NCBI GenBank assembly: GCA_963383645.1
Contig: OY726557.1
Location: forward strand, 123,120,723-123,184,722
DNA from: Muscardinus avellanarius
Lineage: Eukaryota > Chordata > Mammalia > Rodentia > Gliridae
DNA: 64,000 nt
Direction of reading: 5' to 3'
Made by a program: the position numbers and the translations under genes. Each line of letters opens with the position of its first letter. Position 1 is the first letter of the stretch. The notes beneath the pieces are model-generated. The model worked only from the letters and a program-made list of their open reading frames with translations. It made no database searches and had not been told where the DNA came from. Shown here piece by piece: positions 33,010 to 45,700 of this stretch.

Positions 33010-34725
33010 AACACCAGGTAGAAATTCCAAACCACAGGGCTTCATTCCCCCAAAGATATAGCCTATCTTTGACCTGGTGTCTTTCTTCTGCATATCTTTT
33101 CTAAGCTTCTCTTCCCCAGCTTTTGATGGCTTCTAGGGCAAGCTTATTCTTTCTGAGCAAAATGGTCATGGGAGGTTCTGAGATGGATCTCCCCTGGCTT
33201 CACCCTGCCAGGGCCTCTCTTCTTGGATTTTTTTCTCAACTGATCCTTGGGGTCTTGGCTGAGTCAGACACAGGCTGTTCCAAGTCTAGATAATTGGTTT
33301 CTCTTGACTAAATTCTGCTTGGAAGCATAAGAACTACTAGACCCATTTTTTTTTTTTTTTTTTTGCCTTAGTTCCTTCTCAGATAGAAGCTTCTGGACCC
33401 AAGTATGAGATCAAGTAGGTCAGGGAAGCAGCTCCCTTCAGTTTCTGGGCCTCAGGGGCATCCTTGGCCACTTGAAGAAAAAGGAGGAGGCCGGCTACAT
33501 CAAACCAAAAATCTCTGACAACCAGCTAGGCTGAAAAGTGTCTGCGGTGGTGGCAGCAGCGCAGCGACAGCAGGCAGCAGGCAGCAGGCAGTGGGGCTAT
33601 AGAACTGGGACTTGGTGGGTCGGGCCTGAGCAGGAGCCTGCCCTGCATCCCATCCAGTGGGTGCTGGCCACTCCTCCTGGAACACCTGTGAGCTGCTGGT
33701 GTGGAAGCTGCCTCAGATTGGGCTGGGGTGGGATGGAGCCTGGCCATGCTGCTGCAGGAGACTTTCCCTCAGGTGCACCCCTGCTCTTTCCTGGTTGCTT
33801 GTCCCTTCAGGGGCAGACCCTGGCTGGGGTGACAGGCACCTGGGACAGAGTGTGTGCATGCTGGGGCAGCGATCAGTGCGAGGTACAGATCTTTGGTAGA
33901 CTCTGAGGCTCTGCCTCTTCCCTGTGGTCCTGTCTTCCTTTCCTGGCAGCTTCAGAGGTTTTCTGGCTGGGTTCCAGTGTACCCACTACAGCCTTGCCAA
34001 CTGTTTACTCTCTACTCTGTCAGCCACTCTGGAGGGACCCCTCTGTCCCCCGCATCCTGCTTCCTACCACAGTCTTTTATATGGTCCAAAGCAGCGAATT
34101 ACTTCATCTGTTCTCCTGGTCTTCTCTTCTGTGCCTCTCTGAACAACCTCAGGGCTGTCCTTCCGTGGGTGATAAGCAGTGGGAACCCTGGGAAGTACAG
34201 GTGCTTCACCAAGGCCTTGGCTTGAGGGCCTTTAAACTGGGGTGGGCCAAGTCCTAAGATCCTCAGCTATCCTAGGGCTAAGATTAAACTGGGATATCAC
34301 CTATCAACTTCTTGACATAGAGTTAAAGCCATAAATATTTCTTGCTCCTTCTGCACATAAACAGCGCTTTGCCAGTACATGGGCTTGCTGATGTAACTGG
34401 GTTCTGCTTGACCTGCCCATTTCTTTGCCTAGGGCCACCTTTCTGCTCTTCCCTGAGTTCTCCTACTGGTGACATGGGCCCATTTTCCCCCTTCTCCAAA
34501 AGAAAAAAATTCAATCGTATATAAAAGACTGCGTCAAGATGCTTCACATCCTCCTCAGGTTCTCTGGATCATTTGGAGTATCGCCGGCTCCAGGAACACC
34601 CACTTCTCCCACCTCTTTCTCCACCCTTTGGATTACCTTAAAGCAAATTCTAGCCATTATGCTATTTAATCTCTTAACACTCCAGTGTGTATCTGGAACA
34701 AAGAAAATATTAAAGAACATAACTA
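33010..34725. other. Intergenic stretch, mostly single copy
   Basis: No gene recognised. A short (GCAGCAG)-type run lies at 33553-33592. No exon of SCN2B or JAML is supported here. Confidence 0.5.
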
Positions 34726-34727
34726 CA

Positions 34728-35128
34728 AGCCGGGCATGGTGGTGCATACACACTTATTGGGAGGTTGAGACCAGATGGTCACAGGTTTCAGGACAGCCTC
34801 AGCAAGTAGTGAGACTCTCATCAACCTAGTGAGATTCTGTTTCCAAATAAAAATATAAAATAAGCTAGGTGTGGTGGCGCACGCTTGTAATCCCCGCGGT
34901 TGGGAGACGGAGACAGGAGACAGGAGGATCGTGCAGGTTCGAAGCCAGCTGCGCCGGCTTAAGAAACCCTGTTTCCAAATAAAAATATAAAATAGGTCTG
35001 GGAGTGTAGCCCGGAGGTAGAAGGGTTTCATCCCCAGTACCACCAATAGATAGATAAATAAATAAATAAATAAATATAGGGCTGGGGTATAGCTCAAAGG
35101 TAGAATACCCCTGGATTCAGTCCCCAGT

Positions 35129-35173
<45 letters not shown>
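34728..35173 (+). mobile_element. Nested sense SINEs with (CA)n tail
   Basis: An older copy (left half 34728-34860, right half 35079-35130) is split by a young-subfamily copy (34861-35047) with an AAAT tail. The older copy's end runs into CA repeats to 35173. Confidence 0.85.
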
Positions 35174-35174
<1 letters not shown>

Positions 35175-35272
35175 ACAAAACATACCATTATACTACTTAC
35201 TGCATCCCACAAAATAAGAAATTATTCATCAATGTGATCTAATACTCAGTTCATATTTTTTTACCAGTTGTC

Positions 35273-35278
<6 letters not shown>

Positions 35279-35319
<41 letters not shown>

Positions 35320-35505
35320 TGGTGGTACTGGGGTTCCTGGAAGCCCTTCTACCACTGGGCTACACTCCCAGACCTAGTTTTATACTTTTTTATTTGAAAA
35401 CAGGGTCTCTTAAGCCAGAGCAGCTGGCTTCGAACCTGCGCCATCCTCCTGTCTCCGCCTCCCAAGCGTGGGGATTACGAGCATGCGCCACCATGCCCAG
35501 CTGTT
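35279..35505 (-). mobile_element. Young-subfamily SINE with T39 tail, antisense
   Basis: A run of about 39 T (35279-35317), then GTGGTACTGGGGTTCCTGGA to GCGCCACCATGCCCAGCTG. The long uninterrupted tail suggests recent insertion. Confidence 0.9.
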
Positions 35506-35739
35506 TTTTTCTATTGATTTGAGTTGGGGTTCCCCAAAGGTGCCGTTCCACTTGACTACAAAATCTATTAGAATTTTATTTATTTTTACCAGCTTCGCTG
35601 ATGTTCTATTTTTCAGTATAAATGCTAGAACAATGGGGGAAGTCATTACTTCCCAAAAGCTCCTCCAAATCACTTCCCTGACCCCTTCCCAAATAACATA
35701 AAAACAAATACTTCCTCTTTCTGGCCTTTTTTGGGGGTG

Positions 35740-36209
35740 TTTTTAAATGATAAAAAGAGCTCTCTGTTGACAGCAGCTTGTAAATAAGTGGATTTCTCTG
35801 TTGTCAAAATCCAAAAATCATTCCAAGGGAAGGAGAAAGGCAGGGTTTGCTTTAGTTCTTGTTTTAGAGGGGAAAACTTTCTGGGAACTTTGTTCTTTTC
35901 AGAGAGACTGTTTTATGCCCTCCCACCTGCTTTCTGAAATCCACCAACCATAATATTTACTCCATCCCCTTTTTATCTCTCTCTCTTTCTCTCTCTCTCT
36001 TACAAACTCCCCCCCTCTTTTTAGCAGCAACATACAAGTCGGCCATATTAGAGAGATGGAAATAAAGCTTCCTTACTGTTGTCTATGTCTTAGAAGTACA
36101 TCGTGCATTTTCTTCTTCAGCATCTAACCATTCCTCCCTCATAGTCCTTCGGCCCCTAAAACCGCCCTATCCCCTGCCCCCCCTCCACCCGACATCTCAG
36201 TCTCTGAAA
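35740..36209 (+). promoter_or_regulatory. SCN2B: SCN2B promoter and 5' UTR region
   Basis: This stretch directly before the SCN2B start is free of SINEs and not CpG-rich. It has a CT microsatellite (about 35978-36000) followed by pyrimidine-rich leader sequence. I see no convincing TATA box at a fixed distance from a start site, so the transcription start is not placed. The call rests on position. Confidence 0.55.
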
Positions 36210-36279
36210 ATGCGGAGGGATGCCTGGCTACCTCGCCCTGCCTTCAGCCTCGCGGGGCTCGGTCTCTTTTTCACTTTGG
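36210..36279 (+). CDS. SCN2B: SCN2B coding exon 1: signal peptide
   Basis: The ATG at 36210 begins MRRDAWLPRPAFSL and a hydrophobic core (23 codons plus one base), followed by GTAAGT at 36280. The start corresponds to the human start codon. The intron that follows is about 7.2 kb and carries long GA/GGGA microsatellites. Confidence 0.96.
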
Positions 36280-36726
36280 GTAAGTTAGACCCACATCTGC
36301 ATGCTCCCGCGGGGTCAGAGGGTTTAGCTGTGCTGCCGCCGCAGCTCGGGGGCAGGGAGGCAGGAAGGAGGACAGCCGTTGAGCTTCCCAGTGTCCTTGG
36401 GAAGGGAGGAGCAGGGACTGGGGGCATTCATGGGACTGCATAACACCAGGACAGCTTGGTCCCAGAACTGTTGGGCTGGGGGCCTGAGTGCCTGAAGATG
36501 ATTTTTCTTTGCGTTTCCTTGAAGTGGAGCCGTGTGGGGTGGGCCCAGGGCAGGTGGATCTGCAGAGTCTTCTCCAGGGCTCTTTTTATCATCTTTTTAG
36601 CTGCTGTGGATGTGGAGTCCTGAAACTTTCTGGTTTCTTTCAAGGGCTTCTTTTGGAAAACTTGATCCTAAAATCTGGGGGATTTGGGGTTTCAGGAGGG
36701 AGGGAGGGAGGGAGAGAGGGAAGGAG

Positions 36727-36790
<64 letters not shown>

Positions 36791-39700
36791 ACCACTGATT
36801 TGTTGGAAGATGTGTGGGAGTCAGTGGGAAGCAAGCTGGAGGGAGGGTCTTCTGGCTGGGAAGGGGGCTGGGGAAGCAGGACCTAGGCCAGATGGGGTAG
36901 AGGAGGGGGGTCAGGTGAAGGAGAGAGGAGAAAGAGAGAGGAGAGAGAGAGAGAGAGAGAGAGAGATATGAGAGAGAAGAGAGAGAGAAAAGAGAAGAAT
37001 GAATGAGAATGAATTGGAGCCTTGGGCCCTTTAAACCAGCCTGGGAACTGTCCAGCTCAGCCTTGTGGACTCCCCATCAAATCAGTGCTGAAATTCAATT
37101 CCGTAGTTGGCCACTCATCGACTTCCTAGTGACAGGTGGGCTGGGAAGGTATTTGTTTGCCTTCTATGTAGACAGATTTAATCTGGCTCCAGAATTTACT
37201 CACTGCTGATATAGTGACTGAGAGTCAAGTCTAGGGATTGTCAGTGGGAATATTCCTCATCACAAGATGTCTCTCTCGCCCTCTCTGGGGTGATGAACAC
37301 GGTACTGAGCAGGGGTGCTAAGCAGAGCTGTGCAGAGCCCCTTACAGGCTGTGCCACGAGGCCTGTTAGCTTTGCTGAATTATTTATCATATTGATGACA
37401 GAGCAGACATGTTGTGGAAGCTTGGAAGGGACCTGGGTTTGGAGCCGACTTTGTTATTCTCGTAGTGACTCCCACTGAGCCGCAGGTCTTGTGGGGCCAG
37501 CGAGGTGGGAACACCTTGTGCCTGCCACAGTGGGCTTGACCGTGGCAGGCTTTCTGAGCACTCTGCATGAGCCTGGGCATGTTGTTCAGTTCGTCCTCAC
37601 AGCGATCATATGAGGCAGGTATTGTTCTTATGCTCATGTTACAGGGAGAAAACTGAGGCACAAAGAAGTTTAGTAACTTGCCCACAAGGTCACGTGACCA
37701 GCATCCGGCAGGCAGCTGCGATCTGAACTCCCATGTGCCTGACTTCAGCAAGTTCTCAAAACCACTGGGCTCTACTGCCCCCAGCATTCAAGAGATGGTA
37801 CTGCCACATTGGCAGTGATCTAGAAGGGCAGGCTCCCTGAGGGAGGTGGCCTGCAGTAAGGGCCAGAGCTGGAGGACAGGCACCTCCCTGGGGGGTCAGG
37901 GAGCACTTCCTCTGAGGAGGAGTATGGGCTCCGGGAGCAGGACAAGGAGCCTGGGATTAGGAGAGATGAACTCTGGACAAAGAGATCCGGGTGACAGGCC
38001 TGCAAGGGGTGGTGGGAGGAAGCTAACGCCTTACTAGACCTGAGTGGTGGAGGATGCCGGGGTGGAGATCTTGAACTTGAACTTGATGAGCTGTGGCGGA
38101 GCCTGTGTGGACAGCGGGACTTTGGTGGCTGCAGTAGCCTTAATCTCGAGGATGGAGGGCCGGTGTCCAGGTTGGGGCTTGTGGGGCGTGGAGTTGGTGA
38201 AGAGAAAGCCAGGCTGGTCAGTGGCTGCACCCACAACAGAAACACAGGAGACAAATTTTCAGCTCAAAATGGGATCTCAGGACTGCTGACTCCGCAGACT
38301 CAGGCCTGGACACTGAAGTCTGATTTGTATGAGGGCTTCCGGCGTGGACCCTGGTCCTTACTCAGACTCACTGTGCATTTTGGCTGCTGGGGGGCAGGGA
38401 GCTGGACATAGAGGCCAATGTCTTCCTTTCCCAAACCAGAATTTTATTGAGCACCTACTGTGTACCACGTGCTGTTCTGGATGCCAGAAGGCCAGGATGA
38501 ATAAGAACCAGTTCCCCAGAACCCCTTGCAGGACACAGGCTCATGGACAAACAGTAGCAATGTCTGTGTAACAGAGCCAGTAATGATGATAACAGTGGCC
38601 ACCTCTTACCAAGGGCTGTTTGCCCAGCACTGTGCTGGGCTTTGTACCTGGAAGAGGTTATTTAATCCCCACAGTGGCCCTGGGAGGTAGGTCCTATTAC
38701 ATAGATGGTCCCTAGATTACAGATGAGAAAGGTTAACTATTGTTCCTAAGATTGGATGGGGCACTAGAACACTGGTCATAACCACTATGCAGCTCTGCCT
38801 CCATTGTCACATGGAAGAGAAAGGGATGGGGTTGGCGAGAGGATCAGAATTCTGGGAAGCTGTCACCCAGGCCATGCCTGGCGAGCCGGCAGCTGAGGGG
38901 CACATGGAGACGCCCAGGACAGAGAGGGGAGGGCTTCCCACCACAAAGTAAAACACTTGCAAAGACCAGAGAGGGAAAGACAGTGGTGTTTTCAGGACTC
39001 AGAACTCTGGGGTCACTGCGGTGTGGGTGTGGGGAGATGGGGCTGGCAGGAGATGGGGCTGTCCCAGATGGCAAATGGGGATGGAAATGTGGGCAGGAGC
39101 CTGGACTTGGTCCTGAAGGCAGCAGGGAGCCATTGAGGGTTTGAAGGTGAGGAAGGATGAGGACAGATTGCTCTTGGCTGCATGGGGGTAAACTGGGCTG
39201 GGAGGGGCTGTGAACGGTAAGGTGGTGCGGTAAGGAGGTGGGCTGGGTGTCACACTCACTGGGGGCAGGGGATGCTCCAGGAGACAGTTTCTCTGCTTAG
39301 ATATCCCCTTTAAAAACAAACAAACAAACAAACAAAATCAACAGTAAAACAAGCCTACATCATAGGTTGCTACAGGATTGGAGAGAAGAGTGAAGAGAAT
39401 TGACTTCCAGCATCTGCAAGACAGTGATTAGTAGCTGAGCACATTTTCATGGTCTCTGCAAGATGGGTCAGACAGAACATAGGCTGGAGGGGCCAGATGC
39501 ACCTGGGAGGGGGCAGTCCTGGCGATGCGCTGAGAGCATCAGCTGTGTCCCTCCTGTATCCTGGTTTCCTTTCTGTGAGCTGGAAATCAGGAGATCCAGA
39601 CGCAGACCTGGTCTGGATAGTGGGACTGTAGAAAGACTGGGCTCCTCTTGGACAGAAGTACCCCCCTTCTGTGTGCCTGATTGGCACTGGGAGCTGGAAG

Positions 39701-42700
39701 TGATGGGGCAGAAGGTGCCACATAGCCTGAGTCCTGCTCCCTGGGACGTCTTGGGGTGACAATCACATCTCTGTCCAGCTTTGACCCCTGGACTCTGTCT
39801 GGAGCCGGAGAGCATAACATCAAATTGTAGCTGTGAGATTGGGTTATTCACTTCACTTCTCTGAGCCCCATTTCCTCATCTGGAAAGTGGGGTGGTACCA
39901 AGGTGACTGTGAGCATTAAATGAGGTCATCAGGCGGAAGCATCACCCCACGCTGCTGGCCCCTCGTGGGCGTCTGTCTCTCTCACTGCAGGCCTGGCTTT
40001 GCTACTTTCTCAAGCAGCAGAGTTCCTCAAGAGACCAGGATTGTGCTCACAGTTCTGCTTTTGAGCAATGATCAGCTGGTCCTTGACGAGGGCCTGGACC
40101 CTGGGGCCCTGAGCCTCTAGGATTCTGAGGCCTCAGGCTGAACCTTGGGCTAACTCTCAGGAGCCTATTTCTGCCTCAGCGTGTCCCTATTCTCTGGATG
40201 CTGTTCTTTCCTCCCAGGTGAAACCTGCAGGCCACTAGATCCACAACCTGGGGGGCGGGATGTCTCCTAGCTCTGGATTCCTCTGGTTTTGTTACCCTCC
40301 CATCCTGCTCTGCTTTAGAGACTTTATGTTGACCCCCGTCCCCGCTAGAGGGCACACGTGTCCTGCCTGGTGCCTCTGCAGGGAGGGTGAGGCAGGAACT
40401 GCACTGCACCTCTCTCTCAGCCTTGCCGCAGGGCGGACCAGGGAAGGCCTCTGGCTCCCCGTGACAGGGATGAGTGCCACCTCCTTCCTGGTGGAGGGAG
40501 CTGCCTGGTGGAGTTCAAGTTTGAACCTGGCACGTGCTCTGCTCCGGGGCCGCTGGGATGAGGCAGAGAGGCCCAAGGTGGGTGAAATTCACAGAGCCAG
40601 CCTGGTTTCACAGAGCACTTCCTTTTCCGTTGGAGACCCTGTGCCAGAGAGGATGGGGTGTTGCTGGGATAGAAGGTAAACTCAGGGCAAGCCTCTACTG
40701 GCTCCTTCCCCCAACCTCAGGCTCCGGGGCGGGTGGGGGCGGTACGGTATTTTCCATGCATCTCCTTGCCTGGCACTGTGCCACGTGCCTTCAAAATGGA
40801 TCTGCAAGTGCAGGAAATGGAGCTGGGCTTTGCTGCTCCTGGTGGGAACCCACACAGCCTCCCTAGTTGGTAGCCCCCTAAAGAGCACTTAAATGCATAC
40901 CTGGAGTCCTCCGCCCTGCAGGGTGAAGTTTGAGTGCCTGTCCCTCCATCCAGGGCTCCCCGGCCACCTCCAGGGCCAAGTGGTTCAGAGCATCTCCTGC
41001 CCTTCAGTCCTGCCACTTGCCCTGGCCCTTCCTTGAGGGATGGGAAGAGCTGAGGATGCTCTGAATGGCTTTGACTCTCCTGCTTCTGGGCTGCAGATCT
41101 GCTTCTGTGCTAGGACCAGCAGCTCGGTGCAGCAGAACAGCCTGGAAATTGGGAGTCCTGCAGCTGGGTCTTTTGCCAGCTCTGGGGGCATTTCAGCCAG
41201 CTGGCTTGAGGGGCAGCCTCTGGGACACCTGGGGCTGGAGACTCCCCCTGCCCCATCTCCTCTGTCCCACCTTCAAAGCCCTGTTGTTATGAGACAGAAT
41301 GTAAGGAGAATTTAGGATAATAGGCACCATTTGCTGAGCACTTACTCTTATTTTAGTTATCACAACATACCCCAGAGTTGGCATCCCTCAGCTGCCTTTG
41401 ACAGAGGAGACCAAGGCTTAGAGCATGAAGGCACTTGCCCACATCTTCCCAGCTGACGAAGGCTGGAACTTGGGCCAAACCAGGGCCTAACTGTGCCCCC
41501 TGGTCCCCACCACTTCCATGTCCACAGCTATAATCCTCCATCCAACAGCCCCCCTCCTCAAGCCCCTCTATTGCCCTCAGAAGACCGCACCCTCCCTGCT
41601 CTGGCCTTCTGTGGCCGAGTCTCTCTCTGACCACCCATCTCACCCTCTGCCTCGCCATCATCACTCTGCCTGTGCTACCTCAGATGAAGGAAGGGCATCT
41701 CAGCCACTGGGACTCCATGCTCCCCTTGCCTTGGGATTCAAGCCCCTCAGAGCCCAAAGGTGCTGCCTGAACGCCACCCTCTTAGGGTTCTCCCCGACAC
41801 CCCAGTGCAGCAGCTCCCTCCCTCACTTTAGTCCACATCCTGTAGCATGGCCTGTAATCATGGTCTTTCCTTCTTACTGACTGTCCCTTCACTAGAATAC
41901 AGGCTCCAAAATGCAGTGACTGCCCCCTGGAGATGCCCCAACTAAGTGCCTGGCACAGAGCAGATTTATAAATGTTTGGAAAATAATAGGATGAATGGGG
42001 TGAACATTACTGTTAATTTTTTAGCGTGCATGGTACTGGGATGGATCCCAGGTACCTGCTCTACCCCTGAGCTGCTCTGTACCCCAAGTCCTGTTAATAT
42101 TAGATTCATCTTTTGGGAGGAGGGTTTTTTTTAATTTTTATTTTTTGGTACTAGGGATGGAACCCAGAGGCATTCTACCTCCAAGTTATACCCTCAACCC
42201 AATTTTATTTCTTATTTGGAAACAGGGTCTCATTAAGCGCAGAGAGCCTCACTAAGCTGCTGAGGCTGGCTTTGAACCTGTGCTAGAGACCAGCAGCTCG
42301 GTGCAGCAGAACAGTCTGAAAATTGGGAGCCCTGATCCTCCTGTCTCAGCCTCCCAAGTACTGGGATTACAAACAAGAACCACCACACCCAGCTTTGGGA
42401 GGAGGTTTTGACAATATTGTTAGATAATCTGGGAACCGAGCAGGGCTAGAATGGGGGCAGTGAAACGTCTGGGCTCAACATTCAAGGAGGTGTTGTCCTG
42501 ACCTTGGAAGTGGACACTTTGGCCTTGCAGCATCCAGGAGGTCAAGGCAGGAGGATCGCAAGTTTGAGGCCAGCCTGGGCTACTTAGCAAGACCCTGTCT
42601 CAAAATAAAAACAAATAAACATAAACCAAAAAGAAGGATAGAAAGAAAAAAAGAAGGAAAGAAAGAAAGAAAGAAAAGAGCTAGAGGCGTAGCTCAGTGG

Positions 42701-45700
42701 GTTCTGCCCTTAGTACTGAAAATAAGAAAAGAGAAGAAGAAAGTGACGCCTCCTTCAATGTCTGTGCCATGCACAGCACAGCACTGTGAGCTGCCTGTGC
42801 GGCTCTGACTCCACAGCAGCGGGGACGGGTCTTCCTCAGCTTCAGCACCCTGTCTCCTGGCCTGAGTCCGGTACCTCTTACCCAGTTCCACCCCGGCAGC
42901 TGTCAGCCTGTATCAGCTGTTCTACTTGCGTTTCCAGGCCTGACATCTTCAGGATGGACTCCTGTCCCCGAGGTTGCTGGCTGGTGCTTGGGACAGTGCC
43001 TCTTCTTCTGGGGCACCTCTTCCCTGTCTGCTGCTCTTCTGCCCTCCCCCCTGCCTGTTGGCCTGCGGAAGATGAGGTGGCTGGGCCAAGACCATGTCCT
43101 GCCCACCCCTAGGCATGGAGGCCAATGGGGCCTTCTGAGTCTATCTGTCCCCAGCCACTGGCCCCCTGGTGGGTACTACTGCCTCAGTTGGAAGGGCTTT
43201 GGGCCCCCAAAAGATGGTTGGAGATGGTGAAGGGGACACTGGGGTGGGCACAGTGAGCCCCTGTTCAGTTGGCCAGTGGCCCCAGCAGGAGGGTGGGAGC
43301 AGTGGAGGGCTGCCCAGCAGTGGCCTCTGCAAAGGCCGGGACTGTCCCGCTGTCCCCCACCTGCTTCCTGCAGCTCTGCTAAGCCTAGCCACCTCCTCTG
43401 GCCCTGCCGGAACCCTCACCAGCTCGCGGCTTTGTCTGCAGTGCCTCCAGGGTGGAGCATGGAAGTCACCGTCCCCAATATCCTGAATATCCTTAACGGC
43501 TCTGACGCCCGCCTGTCCTGCACCTTCAACTCCTGCTACACGGTGAACCACAAACAGTTCTCCCTGAACTGGACCTACCAGGAGTGCAGTAACTGCTCAG
43601 AGGAGATGGTGAGTCTGGGTGCAAGTGGGGTGGGGGCAAGAGCCCCACAGTGTGAAGCCATTTCCCTGGCACTTGCTCCTGCACAGACCAGAACCCCTGG
43701 GTGGGCTGCGTGCTCCAGAGGGCTTTGACACAGGGGTGTGGCCCTCCTGAGGTAACGGCCCCTCTTCCCAGGTAGGAGGGTGCATCCATCCCCAGCCATC
43801 CTTGTGGTAGCCCACTCCCCCAGCCACCCATCCGGTCTCCACCCTGCCCCCAGTTCTTGCAGTTCCGCATGAAGATCATCAACCTGAAGCTGGAGCGGTT
43901 CCGAGACCGCGTTGAGTTCTCAGGGAACCCCAGCAAGTATGATGTGTCCGTGACGCTGAAAAACGTGCAGCTGGAGGATGAGGGCATTTACAACTGCTAT
44001 GTCACCAACCCACCCGACCGCCACCGTGGCCACGGCAAGATCTACCTGCAGGTCCTCCTGGAAGGTGAGTGGGGAGCTGCAGCCGGTACCAGGAAGAGGG
44101 TGGCTGCTTTTTTCCCCCGTTGGTCACTCAGGGGAAAGGGCTCTGAGAGTCCTCAGAAGGATACTGCCATGATCACACCTTAAGGAGAGCTGTGGCTTTC
44201 ATAGCTGGACGTTCTCCTTTCATGTTCATAAAAACCACACGAGAGCCCGGCGTGGTGGTGCACGCTTGTAATCCCTGCGCTTGGGAGGCAGAGGCAGGAG
44301 GAGTGTGCAGGTTAGAAGCCAGCCTCGCTGGCTTAAGAGATCCTGTTTCCAAATAAAAATATAAAATAGGTGTGGGAGTGTAGCCCAGAGGTAGAAGGGT
44401 TTCCAGGAACCCCAGTACCACCACCAAACAAACAAACAAACAAACAACCTCAAAATTAAGCTGGGCGTGGTGGCGCACGCTTGTAATCCCCGAGCTTAGG
44501 AGATGGAGACAGGAGGATCGCGCAGGTTCGAAGCCAGCCGCGCTGGCTTAAGAGACCCTGTTTCCAAAAAAAAAAAAAAAAAAAAATACAAAATAGGTCT
44601 GGGAGTGTAGCTCAGAGCTAGAAGGGTTCCATCCCCAGTACCACCACCAAAACAAAACAAAAACACAAGGTAGATACTATCACCCTCGGTTTTACAGATG
44701 AGAAAATTGAGGTTAGAAAGGATGAGTTAGAGCCTGACATGGTGGCACACATTTGTAATCCCAGTACTTGGGAGGCTGAGACAAGAGGATCACAGGTTCA
44801 CAGCCAGCCTCAGCTACTTAGTGAGGCCCTCTGCAACTTTGTGAGACCTTGTTTCAAAATAAAAGAATAAAATAGGGATGAAACTGTGGCTTGGAGGTAG
44901 AATGCCCCTGGGTTAAATCCCCAGTACCACACACACAAAAAAAAAAAAAAAGGAAAGAAAGAAAGAAAGGAAGGAAGGAAGGAAGGAAGGAAGGAAGGAA
45001 GGAAGGATGAGTTAACTAGGTAGGCATTGGAGGCTGAGACGGGAGGATCAAAGATATGAGGCCAACCTCAGCAACTTAGTGAGATCCTGTCTCACAATAA
45101 AAAATAAACAGGGCTGGGGGAGTGTAGTTCAGTGGTAGAGTTCCCCTGGTTCAATTCCCAGTATCCCCCCCCCACACACACACACAAGAAAGAAAGAAAA
45201 AAGTAAAATTTTCACTAACTAAAAACAATTTTGGATAGACATTCTGAATGAACATACTTGGAGTTCAGAAGTCTAGTCACATTTTAAATTTAAATATTTG
45301 ACTCTTAAGCAGGGCATGGTAGTGTACCCTGTAACGTCCCAATATTTGGGAGGTTAAGATAGGAGGATGACAGGTTTGAGGCCAGCTTCAGAAACTTAGA
45401 CCCTCAGAAACCTTGGGAGATCTGTTTCAAAATGAAAAATAAAATGGGCTGGGGGTGTGATCAGAGGTAGAGCTCCCCTGGGTTCAGTCCCAGTACAAAA
45501 CCTGCACACAAAAGGATAACTTACCTGAGGTCAAACAATCGTAAACGGAACAACCAGGACTCAGATCTGAGTCTGCTTGATTTCAAACCCCATCTTTTAA
45601 GTATTCCACTTTGCCTTCCCCCAGTGGCCTTTGGGTGCTCGGGACTTGGGGCTGGTTGGTTTTGGCCATCTGCTTGCCTTGTGTCTGCAGAGCCCCCGGA

